From assembly GCF_012985465.1 (NCBI RefSeq), contig NZ_JAAQWN010000003.1, positions 186,001 through 250,000 of the forward strand: DNA of 64,000 bases. The letters run 5' to 3'. The notes beneath the pieces were generated by a model. That model was not told the origin of the DNA, searched no databases, and was given only the letters and a program-made list of their open reading frames with translations. Made by a program: the position numbers and the translations under genes. Origin of the DNA: Pseudomonas sp. WS 5079 (GTDB taxonomy: Bacteria; Pseudomonadota; Gammaproteobacteria; Pseudomonadales; Pseudomonadaceae). Below are positions 35,774-47,388 of the stretch, one piece after another; positions within the stretch are counted from its first letter, which is position 1, and every line of letters begins with the position of its first letter.

Positions 35774-37210
35774 TCAGCCCTCTTCGCCCTCATCATCATC
35801 CCCACCATCGACCTTCATCCCCAACTCCTTGATCTTGCGGGTCAAGGTGTTGCGGCCCCAGCCCAGCAGCACGGCGGCATCACGACGCCGGCCGGCGGTG
35901 TGCTTGAGGGCGGTTTCGATCATGATCCGCTCAAAGGTCGGCACGGCGCTGTCCAGCAGGCTCGACTGGCCACGGGCCAGGGCCTGGTCGGCCCACTGGC
36001 GCAGGGCCTGTTCCCAGTTGGTCACCGGCGCCGAATCCTGCGGCAGGTTCAACAACTCCGGCGGCAGGTCGCTGATATGCACCTCGCGCCCGGACGCCAT
36101 CACCGTGATCCAGCGGCAGGTGTTCTCCAGCTGGCGCACGTTGCCCGGCCACGGCAGGTTCTTCAGGTACTCCTCGGTTTCCGTCTTCAGCAGCTTGGGC
36201 TCTACCGCCAGCTCCTGGGCGGCGCGGCTGAGGAAGTGGCGGGCCAGGGTCGGGATATCTTCGCGACGGTCCGACATGCGCGGGATGTGGATGCGGATCA
36301 CATTCAGGCGGTGGAACAAATCCTCGCGAAACTTGCCAGCGTGCACCAGGGTTTCCAGGTTCTGGTGGGTCGCGGCGATGATCCGTACGTCGACCTTGAC
36401 CGGCGTATGACCGCCGACACGATAGAACTCCCCATCGGCCAACACTCGCAGCAGCCGAGTCTGGGTGTCGGCGGGCATATCGCCGATTTCATCGAGAAAC
36501 AGCGTGCCGCCGTCCGCCTGTTCAAAACGCCCGCGACGCAGGTTGGCCGCGCCGGTGAACGCGCCTTTTTCATGGCCGAACAGCTCGGATTCCATCAAGT
36601 CCTTGGGGATCGCCGCCATGTTCAACGCGATGAACGGCGAGGCCGCCCGCGGGCTGTGACGGTGCAGGGCATGGGCCACCAGCTCTTTACCGGTCCCGGA
36701 CTCACCGTTGATCAGCACGGTGATGTTGGAGTGGCTCAGGCGCCCGATGGCGCGAAACACTTCCTGCATCGCCGGTGCTTCACCGATGATTTCCGGGGTG
36801 CGGGTCAGGGTCGGTTCCACGGCCTGGCCTTGCTGTTCCTGGGCGTGCTGGTTGGCGCGCTTGACCAGCGCCACCGCCTCATCAACGTCGAACGGCTTGG
36901 GCAGGTACTCGAAGGCGCCGCCCTGATACGACGCGACAGCGCTGTCCAGGTCCGAGTGCGCGGTCATGATAATCACCGGCAAGCGCGGGTGCTGCTCGCG
37001 GATCCGCGCCAGCAAGTCCAGGCCGCTGGCGCCGGGCATGCGGATATCAGAGATGATCACGTCGGGCTGCTGGCGCGCCAGGCGGCTCATCACCCCATCG
37101 GCGCTGTCGAAGCTTTGGGTGGTCATGCCTTCCTGTTGCAAGGCTTTCTCCAGGACCCAGCGGATGGAACGGTCGTCATCGACGATCCAGACAGTTTCAC
37201 TACGGCTCAT
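35774..37210 (-). CDS. ntrC: Nitrogen regulation response regulator NtrC
   Basis: The protein has 478 residues: a receiver domain (1-120) with phospho-acceptor Asp55 in ISDIRMPG, an AAA+ sigma-54 activator domain with GESGTGKE (Walker A) and the GAFTGA loop that touches sigma-54, and a Fis-type helix-turn-helix at the C-terminus (RRRDAAVLLGWGRNTLTRKI). Phosphorylated NtrC activates glnA and other nitrogen genes. Its start overlaps ntrB by 4 bases. Confidence 0.97.
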   Translation of the reverse strand: MSRSETVWIVDDDRSIRWVLEKALQQEGMTTQSFDSADGVMSRLARQQPDVIISDIRMPGASGLDLLARIREQHPRLPVIIMTAHSDLDSAVASYQGGAFEYLPKPFDVDEAVALVKRANQHAQEQQGQAVEPTLTRTPEIIGEAPAMQEVFRAIGRLSHSNITVLINGESGTGKELVAHALHRHSPRAASPFIALNMAAIPKDLMESELFGHEKGAFTGAANLRRGRFEQADGGTLFLDEIGDMPADTQTRLLRVLADGEFYRVGGHTPVKVDVRIIAATHQNLETLVHAGKFREDLFHRLNVIRIHIPRMSDRREDIPTLARHFLSRAAQELAVEPKLLKTETEEYLKNLPWPGNVRQLENTCRWITVMASGREVHISDLPPELLNLPQDSAPVTNWEQALRQWADQALARGQSSLLDSAVPTFERIMIETALKHTAGRRRDAAVLLGWGRNTLTRKIKELGMKVDGGDDDEGEEG

Positions 37211-38292
37211 GTCGATGGGGCTCCTTGTTCCAGTGGCAGAAAGATCGAAAAGGTCGTGTGGCCGGGATGGCTTTCACATTCGATCAGGCCCTGGTGCTGG
37301 CTGATGATGTTCTGGGTAATGGCCAGGCCCAGCCCGGTACCGTCCGGGCGACCGCTGACCATTGGGAAGAAAATGGTTTCTTGCAGTTCGGCCGGGATGC
37401 CCGGGCCGTTGTCGATGATCTCGACCTTGGTCACCAGGCGATGGCGCACATGGCCGATGGTGAACTGGCGCAAGGCGCGGGTGCGCAGGCTGATGCGGCC
37501 CAGGCGCAGCTCGTTCTGGCTGCTGATGGCCTGCATGGCGTTACGTACGATATTGAGCACCGCCTGGATCATCTGCTCGCGGTCGATCAACACGTCGGGA
37601 ATGCTCGGGTCGTAGTCGCGCACCAGGGTGATGCAGCCCTGGCTTTCGGCCTCCACCAATTGGCAGACGCGCTCCAGCACTTCATGCACATTGGTCATCG
37701 CCAGCGACGGCAGCTTGTTGGAGCCGAGCATGCGGTCCACCAGGTTGCGCAGGCGGTCCGCCTCTTCGATGATGACGTTGGTGTAGTCCTTGAGGTTTTC
37801 ATCCGGCAACTCGCGGGCCAGCAGCTGCGCGGCGCCGCGAATCCCGCCCAGCGGGTTCTTGATCTCATGGGCCAGGCCACGCACCAGCATCTTGCTGGTT
37901 TCCTGTTTGGACAGCTGGGCCTCTTCCTTGGTGATGCGCAGCAGGCGATCACGGGGATGCACCTCCAGCAGCAGCAAGGTGGCGCCGTGGCTCAGGATCG
38001 GTGTTACCGCGTAGTCGACGGTCAGGGTCTGGCCGGTGAGGGCCGTGAGCATCGCTTCACGCTTGGTGAACGGGTGGGCCTGCTCCACGGCCTGGCGCAA
38101 GGAACTCAAGGCCTCGGCGGACTCGGTGAACAGCTCGCTGATAAATTGCCCATGGCTGCGCTGGCCGCTGATGGCCAGGAGCATCTCCGCCGCGGGGTTC
38201 ATGTACTCAAGGCGCAGTTCGTCATTGAGCAGGATGGTCGCGGTGGTCAGGTTGTCGAGTAGCAAGCGGTGCAGTGCGTCGCTGATGGTCAT
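37207..38292 (-). CDS. ntrB: Nitrogen regulation sensor kinase NtrB
   Basis: This 361-residue cytoplasmic histidine kinase has an N-terminal PAS domain (about 10-110), phospho-accepting His142 in GLAHEIKNPLGG, and ATP-binding boxes with IIDNGPGIPAE and DGTGLGLAITQNI. With PII control it phosphorylates NtrC under nitrogen limitation. It is first in ntrBC. Confidence 0.97.
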   Translation of the reverse strand: MTISDALHRLLLDNLTTATILLNDELRLEYMNPAAEMLLAISGQRSHGQFISELFTESAEALSSLRQAVEQAHPFTKREAMLTALTGQTLTVDYAVTPILSHGATLLLLEVHPRDRLLRITKEEAQLSKQETSKMLVRGLAHEIKNPLGGIRGAAQLLARELPDENLKDYTNVIIEEADRLRNLVDRMLGSNKLPSLAMTNVHEVLERVCQLVEAESQGCITLVRDYDPSIPDVLIDREQMIQAVLNIVRNAMQAISSQNELRLGRISLRTRALRQFTIGHVRHRLVTKVEIIDNGPGIPAELQETIFFPMVSGRPDGTGLGLAITQNIISQHQGLIECESHPGHTTFSIFLPLEQGAPST

Positions 38293-38349
38293 TAGGACCT
38301 CTTTTGGAGCAAGGCGTGGGCTTGAGGCTCACGCTGATACCAGGAAAAT

Positions 38350-38364
38350 GCAAAAACCAAACCA
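38350..38364 (-). promoter_or_regulatory. Putative sigma-54 promoter of ntrBC
   Basis: The minus strand reads TGGTTTGGTTTTTGC. The GG and GC elements are exactly 12 bases apart, but the C-A-C of the -24 box is missing. The predicted start is near 38338, about 46 bases before the ntrB ATG. Confidence 0.5.
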
Positions 38365-38490
38365 AGGCTCCGAAAAGAAGCGTAAAAGCCCTGAAATGGG
38401 GGCTTGAGGCGCGAAACTATGGCGCTCTGCCAGCCTGCTCGGGAGATTTCGACCCAAAATGGGCTGGTCCGTGGGCATGGGTGCAACCTA

Positions 38491-38509
38491 TCGCACCAAT
38501 ATAGTGCGA
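38491..38509. promoter_or_regulatory. NtrC-binding palindrome upstream of ntrBC
   Basis: TCGCACCAATATAGTGCGA is a palindrome with GCACY-N5-RGTGC geometry, matching the NtrC consensus. A further GGTGC half-site lies at 38480-38484. The center is about 160 bases upstream of the proposed ntrBC start, as for an enhancer. Confidence 0.65.
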
Positions 38510-38551
38510 ATCCCCACATTCTGTTCAGCGATCAAATATTTCCTGGAAGCA

Positions 38552-38661
38552 CCCCATCAAACTGTAGGAGCTGGCTTGCCTGCGATAGCGGTGGCTCAGT
38601 CAGTCGTGATGCGACAGATACACCGCCATCGCAGGCAAGCCAGCTCCTACAGTTTTGATGG
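38552..38661. repeat. REP pair with extended flanking palindrome
   Basis: A REP doublet (CTGTAGGAGCTGGCTTGCCT ... AGGCAAGCCAGCTCCTACAG) whose symmetry continues outward into CCCCATCAAA / TTTTGATGGGG. It lies between the glnA terminator and the ntrBC control region. Confidence 0.8.
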
Positions 38662-38694
38662 GGTTTGCAAAGGTGGATAGTCATTGTTTCAGGC

Positions 38695-38726
38695 AAAAAA
38701 AAGACCTCCCGAAGGAGGCCTTTTTG
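38695..38726 (-). terminator. Terminator of glnA
   Basis: AAGGCCTCC-TTCG-GGAGGTCTTTTTTTT on the minus strand is a textbook hairpin plus T-run, 27 bases after the glnA stop. Confidence 0.9.
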
Positions 38727-38752
38727 TCACGCCACTAAGCGGCGCTACCGGA

Positions 38753-40159
38753 TCAGCAGCTGTAGTACAGCTCGTATTCCAGTGGGTGTACGAAGGTGCG
38801 GACCTTGATTTCTTCTTCGCTTTTCAGGGCGATGTAGGCATCGATAAAGTCGTCGCTGAACACGCCGCCTTTGGTCAGGAACGCACGGCCCTTGTCCAGC
38901 TCTTCCAGGGCTTCTTTCAGGCTGCCGCACACTTGTGGGATCTCTTTGGCCTCTTCAGGCGGCAGGTCGTACAAGTTCTTGTCGGCGGCGTCGCCTGGGT
39001 GGATCTTGTTCTGGATGCCGTCCAGGCCAGCCATCAGCAGGGCAGCGAAGCCCAGGTACGGGTTGGCTGCTGGATCCGGGAAACGTGCTTCGATACGGCG
39101 AGCGCGAGGGCTGGACACGTAAGGAATACGGATCGAAGCGGAACGGTTGCGCGCCGAGTAGGCCAGCATCACTGGCGCTTCGAAACCTGGGACCAGACGC
39201 TTGTAGGAGTTGGTCGACGGGTTGGTGAAGCCGTTCAGGGCCTTACCGTGCTTGATGATACCGCCGATGAAGTACAGGGCAGTGTCGGACAGGCCGGCAT
39301 AACCTTCGCCAGCGAAGGTGTTCTTGCCATCTTTGGCGATGGACAGGTGAACGTGCATACCCGAACCGTTATCGCCGTACAGAGGCTTAGGCATGAAGGT
39401 AGCGGTACGGCCGTAGGCCACAGCCACGTTGTGTACGCAGTACTTGAGAGTCTGTACTTCGTCAGCCTTGGCCACCAGGGTGTTGAACTTCACACCGATT
39501 TCGTTCTGGCCGGCAGTCGCCACTTCGTGGTGGTGAACTTCGATGACCAGGCCCATGTCTTCCATGGCGTTGCACATGGAGGTACGGATTTCGTGGTCGT
39601 GGTCGAACGGTGGAACCGGGAAGTAGCCGCCTTTGACGCCTGGTCGGTGGCCATGGTTGCCGCCTTCCACGTCCTGGTCGGACATCCACGAACCTTGGTC
39701 GGAGAAGATTTTGAACATGGAGCCGGAGATGTCGGACTTGAACTTCACTTGGTCAAAGATGAAGAACTCAGGCTCCGGGCCCACGAATACGGTGTCACCG
39801 ATACCGGTGGACTTGAGGTATTCCTCGGCACGCTTGGCGATCGCACGTGGGTCGCGGTCGTAGCCCTGCATGGTCGAAGGCTCGATCACGTCGCAGACGA
39901 TGATCAGCGTCGGCTCTTCGGTGAACGGGTCGAGTACGGCGGTGGAATCGTCCGGCATCAGGATCATGTCGGAGGCTTCGATGCCTTTCCAGCCAGCGAT
40001 GGAGGAGCCGTCGAACATTTTGCCTTCTTCGAAGAAGGCGTCATCCAGCGCGTCGCGAGCCGGCATGGTCACGTGGTGCTGAGTGCCTTTGGTGTCCGTG
40101 AAGCGCAGATCAATCCATTTAACGTCATGATCTTTGATGAGTTGAACCGACTTCGACAT
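38753..40159 (-). CDS. glnA: Glutamine synthetase type I
   Basis: This 468-residue enzyme assembles as a dodecamer and makes glutamine from glutamate, ammonia and ATP. The latch [18 protein letters not shown], the ATP-binding NGSGMHVH motif and the glutamate-site block are present. Tyr397 in NLYDLPPEE is the adenylylation site. The ATG at 40159 has GGAGG upstream. Confidence 0.98.
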   Translation of the reverse strand: MSKSVQLIKDHDVKWIDLRFTDTKGTQHHVTMPARDALDDAFFEEGKMFDGSSIAGWKGIEASDMILMPDDSTAVLDPFTEEPTLIIVCDVIEPSTMQGYDRDPRAIAKRAEEYLKSTGIGDTVFVGPEPEFFIFDQVKFKSDISGSMFKIFSDQGSWMSDQDVEGGNHGHRPGVKGGYFPVPPFDHDHEIRTSMCNAMEDMGLVIEVHHHEVATAGQNEIGVKFNTLVAKADEVQTLKYCVHNVAVAYGRTATFMPKPLYGDNGSGMHVHLSIAKDGKNTFAGEGYAGLSDTALYFIGGIIKHGKALNGFTNPSTNSYKRLVPGFEAPVMLAYSARNRSASIRIPYVSSPRARRIEARFPDPAANPYLGFAALLMAGLDGIQNKIHPGDAADKNLYDLPPEEAKEIPQVCGSLKEALEELDKGRAFLTKGGVFSDDFIDAYIALKSEEEIKVRTFVHPLEYELYYSC

Positions 40160-40261
40160 AGTGTCCTCCGGGTGGCTTCGGGCTTGGGTAGTGGAGTAGC
40201 CCTTAGAATGTGGGTGATGCCGGCGCGGATAGTCCGCCATGGCAACCTGCCTCACAAGAGA

Positions 40262-40276
40262 GCAAATTGCATGCCA
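40262..40276 (-). promoter_or_regulatory. Sigma-54 promoter of glnA
   Basis: The minus strand reads TGGCAT-GCAAT-TTGC, with exact -24/-12 spacing. The predicted start is near 40250, about 90 bases before the glnA ATG. Confidence 0.75.
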
Positions 40277-40379
40277 GTGCCCCGACATGGGTTTTTTGCC
40301 TCAAAATGGCTCCTATAAAGGTGCAAATCGTCAAAACGGCAAAATTCGCGCACTGCAATGTAGCGCAATCAGTCTTAAA

Positions 40380-40396
40380 TGCACCTCTTTGGTGCG
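40380..40396. promoter_or_regulatory. NtrC-binding site upstream of glnA
   Basis: TGCACCTCTTTGGTGCG fits the NtrC consensus (GCACC-N5-GGTGC). It is centred about 138 bases upstream of the predicted glnA start, a usual enhancer distance. A weaker GGTGC site lies at 40320-40324. Confidence 0.75.
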
Positions 40397-40444
40397 CTGC
40401 ATGCCGTTTGTATATTAACTGGTTAAACCTTGAGCGATTTCCGC

Positions 40445-40450
40445 TATAAT
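40445..40450 (+). promoter_or_regulatory. -10 box of the thiI promoter
   Basis: A perfect TATAAT lies 43 bases before the thiI ATG. The -35 region (near 40422) is weak. Confidence 0.5.
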
Positions 40451-40492
40451 CCGCGCCCCCCTTTTTCGGCTGGCCCTGCGCGCGCTGTTTCC

Positions 40493-41947
40493 ATGAAATT
40501 AATCGTTAAAGTCTTCCCCGAGATCACCATCAAGAGCCGACCGGTACGGATGCGTTTCATCCGTCAATTGGCCAAGAACATCCGCGCTGTGCTCCGTGAC
40601 CTGGACCCGGCCGTGGTGGTGAACGGTGTGTGGGACAATCTCGAGCTGGAAACCCGCGTCAGCGACCCTAAAGCCTTGAAAGATATGACCGAGCGCCTGA
40701 GCTGCATGCCGGGCATCGCGCATTTCCTGCAGGTTGACGAGTACCCGCTGGGCGACTTCGACGACATCACTGAAAAATGCAAACTGCACTTTGGCGACAG
40801 CCTTGTGGGCAAGATTTTTTCGGTGCGTTGCAAGCGTGCGGGCAAGCACCCGTTCAGCTCCATGGACGTCGAGAAATACGTCGGCAGCAAGCTGCGTCGT
40901 GAGTGCGGCGCGGCTGGAATCTCGCTGAAAGAGCCGCAAATCGAAGTGCGCATCGAAATTCGCGACCAACGGTTGTTTGTGATCCACAGCCAGCACAACA
41001 GCATCGGCGGCTACCCGCTGGGCGCGCTGGAGCAGACCCTGGTGCTGATGTCCGGCGGTTTCGACTCCACCGTGGCGGCCTACCAGATCATGCGCCGCGG
41101 CCTGATGAGCCACTTCTGCTTCTTTAACCTGGGCGGGCGTGCACACGAATTGGGCGTGATGGAAGTCGCGCACTATATCTGGAAGAAGTACGGCAGCTCC
41201 CAGCGCGTGCTGTTTGTCAGCGTGCCGTTCGAGGAAGTCCTGGGAGAAATTCTCGGAAAAGTCGATAACGGTCATATGGGCGTCGTATTGAAGCGTATGA
41301 TGTTGCGCGCAGCGTCGAAAATCGCCGACCGCCTGCAAATCGAAGCGCTGGTCACCGGCGAGGCGATTTCCCAGGTCTCCAGCCAGACCCTGCCGAACCT
41401 GTCTGTGATCGACTGCGTGACCGACAAGTTGGTATTGCGCCCGCTGATCGCCAGCCACAAGCAAGACATCATCGACCTGGCCAACGAAATCGGCACCGCT
41501 GATTTCGCCAAGCACATGCCAGAGTATTGCGGGGTCATTTCGGTGAACCCCAAGACCCATGCCAAGCGCTACCGCGTGGAGCATGAAGAGAAAGAATTCG
41601 ACATGGCGATTCTGGAGCGAGCGCTCGAGAACGCCAAACTGGTGCCGATCGATCGGGTAATCGACGAACTGGGCCAGGATGTGCAGATCGAAGAAGTCAG
41701 CGAAGCACTGGCCGGCCAGATTGTCATCGACATCCGTCACCCGGATGCCGCTTGCGACGAGCCGCTGGAAGTCGCTGGCATCGACGTGCAAACGCTGCCG
41801 TTCTATGCACTGAACGCGCGTTTCAAGGAACTGGATAACAGCCGTCAGTACCTGCTGTATTGCGACAAAGGCGTGATGAGTCGCCTGCATGCCCACCATT
41901 TGCTCAGTGAGGGGCATGCCAATGTGCGCGTTTATCGACCGAGCTAA
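40493..41947 (+). CDS. thiI: tRNA 4-thiouridine synthetase / thiamine sulphur-transfer protein ThiI
   Basis: This 484-residue protein has an N-terminal ferredoxin-like and THUMP domain (1-165), a PP-loop ATP pyrophosphatase ([11 protein letters not shown] around 186-196) and a C-terminal rhodanese domain with the active Cys in [10 protein letters not shown]. It adds sulphur to U8 of tRNA and to ThiS. The ATG at 40493 matches the family N-terminus [15 protein letters not shown]. The frame upstream of it is the promoter. Confidence 0.97.
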   Translation: MKLIVKVFPEITIKSRPVRMRFIRQLAKNIRAVLRDLDPAVVVNGVWDNLELETRVSDPKALKDMTERLSCMPGIAHFLQVDEYPLGDFDDITEKCKLHFGDSLVGKIFSVRCKRAGKHPFSSMDVEKYVGSKLRRECGAAGISLKEPQIEVRIEIRDQRLFVIHSQHNSIGGYPLGALEQTLVLMSGGFDSTVAAYQIMRRGLMSHFCFFNLGGRAHELGVMEVAHYIWKKYGSSQRVLFVSVPFEEVLGEILGKVDNGHMGVVLKRMMLRAASKIADRLQIEALVTGEAISQVSSQTLPNLSVIDCVTDKLVLRPLIASHKQDIIDLANEIGTADFAKHMPEYCGVISVNPKTHAKRYRVEHEEKEFDMAILERALENAKLVPIDRVIDELGQDVQIEEVSEALAGQIVIDIRHPDAACDEPLEVAGIDVQTLPFYALNARFKELDNSRQYLLYCDKGVMSRLHAHHLLSEGHANVRVYRPS

Positions 41948-42086
41948 GAGCCCGGGGCTGTTTGCCTGTGGCCTGCGTCACCGGCCCCCCGACTCTGCCG
42001 TCAAGCTGTAACGGCAAGGCCTGACTCTACTGTTAATCGCTGCCACGACCTGTCAGCACACCGAATCCTCTGATCGAGATACACAA

Positions 42087-43907
42087 GTGATCGAAAATCT
42101 ACGTAACATCGCCATCATTGCCCACGTTGACCATGGTAAAACCACCCTGGTAGACAAACTCCTGCGTCAATCCGGCACCCTGGAGCGCAACGAGCTCAAC
42201 GACGAGCGCGTGATGGACTCCAACGACCAGGAAAAAGAGCGCGGTATTACCATCCTGGCGAAAAACACCGCCATCAACTGGAACGGCTACCACATCAACA
42301 TCGTGGACACCCCGGGCCACGCCGACTTCGGCGGCGAAGTAGAACGCGTAATGTCGATGGTTGACTCCGTTCTGCTGCTGGTTGATGCCCAAGACGGCCC
42401 TATGCCGCAAACCCGTTTCGTGACCAAGAAGGCTTTCGAAGCCGGCCTGCGTCCGATCGTGTGCATCAACAAGGTTGACCGTCCAGGCGCGCGTCCGGAC
42501 TGGGTTCTGGACCAGATCTTCGACCTGTTTGACAACCTGGGTGCTACCGAAGAGCAACTTGATTTCCAAGTGATCTACGCCTCTGCCCTGAACGGTATTG
42601 CCGGTCTGGAACACACCGCCATGGCGGAAGACATGACCCCGCTGTACCAGGCGATCGTTGACCACGTTCCACCGCCGAAGGTTGACCGTGAAGGCCCGTT
42701 CCAGATGCAAATCTCGGCACTGGACTACAACAGCTTCCTGGGTGTTATCGGTGTTGGCCGTATCGCTCGCGGTAGCGTCAAGCCGAACACCCCGGTTGTG
42801 GCTATCGGCGCCGACGGCAAGAAGCGCAACGGTCGTATCCTCAAGCTGATGGGTCACCACGGCCTGCACCGCATCGACGTTGAAGAAGCTTTCGCCGGCG
42901 ACATCGTGTGCGTGAGCGGTATGGACTCGCTGTTCATCTCCGACACCCTGTGCCAGCCGGACACTGTCGAGGCGATGAAGCCTCTGACCGTCGACGAGCC
43001 AACCGTTTCCATGACCTTCCAGGTAAACGACTCGCCTTTCTGCGGTAAAGAAGGCAAGTTCGTGACTTCCCGTAACATCAAGGAACGTCTGGACAAAGAG
43101 CTGCTGTACAACGTTGCACTGCGCGTTGAAGAAGGCGACTCGGCTGACAAGTTCAAGGTTTCCGGCCGTGGTGAGCTGCACCTCTCGGTACTGATCGAAA
43201 CCATGCGTCGCGAAGGCTTCGAAATGGGCGTTGGTCGTCCGGAAGTGATCATCCGTACCGTTGACGGCGTGAAGCAGGAACCGTTCGAAAACGTCACCAT
43301 CGACACCCCTGAAGAATCCCAGGGCAAGGTCATGGAAGAGATGGGCCTGCGTAAAGGCGACCTGACCAACATGGTGCCGGATGGCAAAGGCCGTGTGCGT
43401 CTGGAATACAACATCCCTGCTCGTGGTCTGATCGGTTTCCGTAACCAGTTCCTGACCCTGACCAACGGTGCTGGCATCCTGACCTCGATCTTCGATCGCT
43501 ACGACACCATGAAGTCCGGCGACATGTCCGGCCGTCAGAACGGTGTTCTGGTATCGGTAGAAACCGGCAAGGCGCTGACCTACTCCCTGGAAACTCTCCA
43601 GGCGCGTGGCAAGCTGTTCGTTGAACACGGTCAAGAGATCTACAACGGTCAGATCGTTGGCTTGAACAGCCGTGACAACGACATGGGCGTCAACCCAACC
43701 AAAGGCAAGAAGCTCGACAACATGCGTGCTTCGGGTAAAGACGAAACCATCGCCCTGGTTCCACCTGTTCGCTTCACCCTGGAACAGGCCCTGGAATTCA
43801 TCCAGGACGACGAGCTGTGCGAAGTGACGCCTAAGTCCATCCGTCTTCGCAAGAAGATCCTGGACGAAGGCGAGCGTACCCGCGCTGCCAAAAAGGCTAA
43901 GAACTGA
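42087..43907 (+). CDS. typA: Ribosome-associated translational GTPase TypA/BipA
   Basis: The protein has 606 residues: a G domain with [26 protein letters not shown] and NKVDRP, then EF-G-like domains and the BipA C-terminal domain (GTPase with [16 protein letters not shown]). It acts in 50S assembly at low temperature and stress responses. Codon use is strongly biased, as expected for a well-expressed gene. Confidence 0.98.
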   Translation: MIENLRNIAIIAHVDHGKTTLVDKLLRQSGTLERNELNDERVMDSNDQEKERGITILAKNTAINWNGYHINIVDTPGHADFGGEVERVMSMVDSVLLLVDAQDGPMPQTRFVTKKAFEAGLRPIVCINKVDRPGARPDWVLDQIFDLFDNLGATEEQLDFQVIYASALNGIAGLEHTAMAEDMTPLYQAIVDHVPPPKVDREGPFQMQISALDYNSFLGVIGVGRIARGSVKPNTPVVAIGADGKKRNGRILKLMGHHGLHRIDVEEAFAGDIVCVSGMDSLFISDTLCQPDTVEAMKPLTVDEPTVSMTFQVNDSPFCGKEGKFVTSRNIKERLDKELLYNVALRVEEGDSADKFKVSGRGELHLSVLIETMRREGFEMGVGRPEVIIRTVDGVKQEPFENVTIDTPEESQGKVMEEMGLRKGDLTNMVPDGKGRVRLEYNIPARGLIGFRNQFLTLTNGAGILTSIFDRYDTMKSGDMSGRQNGVLVSVETGKALTYSLETLQARGKLFVEHGQEIYNGQIVGLNSRDNDMGVNPTKGKKLDNMRASGKDETIALVPPVRFTLEQALEFIQDDELCEVTPKSIRLRKKILDEGERTRAAKKAKN

Positions 43908-43930
43908 TACTTAGTTCCAGCTGAATAAAA

Positions 43931-43963
43931 ACGCCCCCGGCCTGTTGGCCGGGGGCGTTTTTT
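43931..43963 (+). terminator. Terminator of typA
   Basis: ACGCCCCCGGCC-TGTT-GGCCGGGGGCGT followed by seven T, 24 bases after the stop. Confidence 0.95.
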
Positions 43964-44000
43964 TATGCCTGCAGATTGTGTGGTGTCTGGCCTGGCCTCA

Positions 44001-44084
44001 TCGCGGGCAAGCCCGGCTCCCACATTGACCGAGTTTATTGAGGATGAACGCGATCAACTGTGGGAGCTGGCTTGCCTGCGATGG
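44001..44084. repeat. REP halves in outward orientation
   Basis: TCGCGGGCAAGCCCGGCTCC is followed by TGTGGGAGCTGGCTTGCCTG. The arm order is the reverse of the other doublets in the window, as if two neighbouring doublets had each lost one arm. Confidence 0.75.
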
Positions 44085-44106
44085 CGATCTGTCAGGTAAC
44101 CAACAT

Positions 44107-44541
44107 TTAGAACTTGTCGAGCGTGCGCAACTTGGTCTCGCGCACCACTTCCTTGGGCTTGTACGCGCAATACCCTGGGCGCGGCCCGATCTTGGGGTGA
44201 TTGCGGCAGGTATCCGGGCGCTTGTCATAAATAGTGCAGAAGCGCGTCTTACGATCCAGGTACAGGCAATCGTTGTTGCTCATGCGCTGCAGGGTAAAGA
44301 TCTCGGACTTGGAGTTGAAGCGCTCGACGATGCCTTCCTTCTGCAAGCGCTTGGCGATGTTCTTTGGCGGGTCGCCACGCTCGAATTCATCGACGATGCC
44401 AATACGGATCAAATCCTTGATCTTCACCTCAACCGGCAGGGTGCAGCAGTTGGACGTGCAGCCGCCGCACATGTGGCTGGAGTATTTCTGCCACGTTTCG
44501 AGACGGTCGAGTTCCGCGGCGGCGATCAGTTGAGGCTTCAT
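44107..44541 (-). CDS. YkgJ family cysteine cluster protein
   Basis: The protein has 144 residues from the ATG at 44541 (MKPQLIAAAELDRLETWQKY). It has the CxxC-CC pattern of the family: HMCGGCTSNCC near residue 24-34, then CLYLD, FCTIYDKRPDTCRNHP and a late Cys (GYCAY). These Cys likely bind zinc or an Fe-S cluster. The function is unknown. The frame is open further upstream, but the start and ribosome site there are no better. Confidence 0.8.
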   Translation of the reverse strand: MKPQLIAAAELDRLETWQKYSSHMCGGCTSNCCTLPVEVKIKDLIRIGIVDEFERGDPPKNIAKRLQKEGIVERFNSKSEIFTLQRMSNNDCLYLDRKTRFCTIYDKRPDTCRNHPKIGPRPGYCAYKPKEVVRETKLRTLDKF

Positions 44542-44781
44542 CAGGTTTCCAAGAGGGGCTTTGTCCGGGCGCGCGATCATACCGGGATTGGTGATTTTTT
44601 GAACAATATTTTGCGGGTTTCGGCTCAAAGGCTGCTTGGTGACGTAAACGGGCACGGCCCCTGCATCTAAAACCTGCATGCGTGAATGAGTGAAAAAACT
44701 GCCGAACCGTCAGCCATGCCATGGGTCAGACCGTCTAGGCTCTAGGATTTCCCTTCTTCTATCTCGCCCGAGGTCGCACCG

Positions 44782-47232
<2,451 letters not shown>

Positions 47233-47248
47233 ACGCCGCAGGAGCAAA

Positions 47249-47340
47249 ATGTGGGAGCGGGCTTGCTCGCGATAGCGCTGCGTCAGTTAGCAAATAGGTG
47301 ACTGATGCAGCGCTATCGCGAGCAAGCCCGCTCCCACATT
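47249..47340. repeat. REP palindrome pair
   Basis: AATGTGGGAGCGGGCTTGCT and AGCAAGCCCGCTCCCACATT. The symmetry extends inward to GCGATAGCGCTGC / GCAGCGCTATCGC, making one of the longest arms in the window. Confidence 0.9.
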
Positions 47341-47388
47341 GGTTATGCGTCTATATACTGGGCCTCGGTTTGCTTAGGGATTTGGACC

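Noticed and set aside
42099..43634. Long minus-strand open frame opposite typA
   Set aside because: This is an antisense shadow. The plus strand encodes a fully recognisable TypA.
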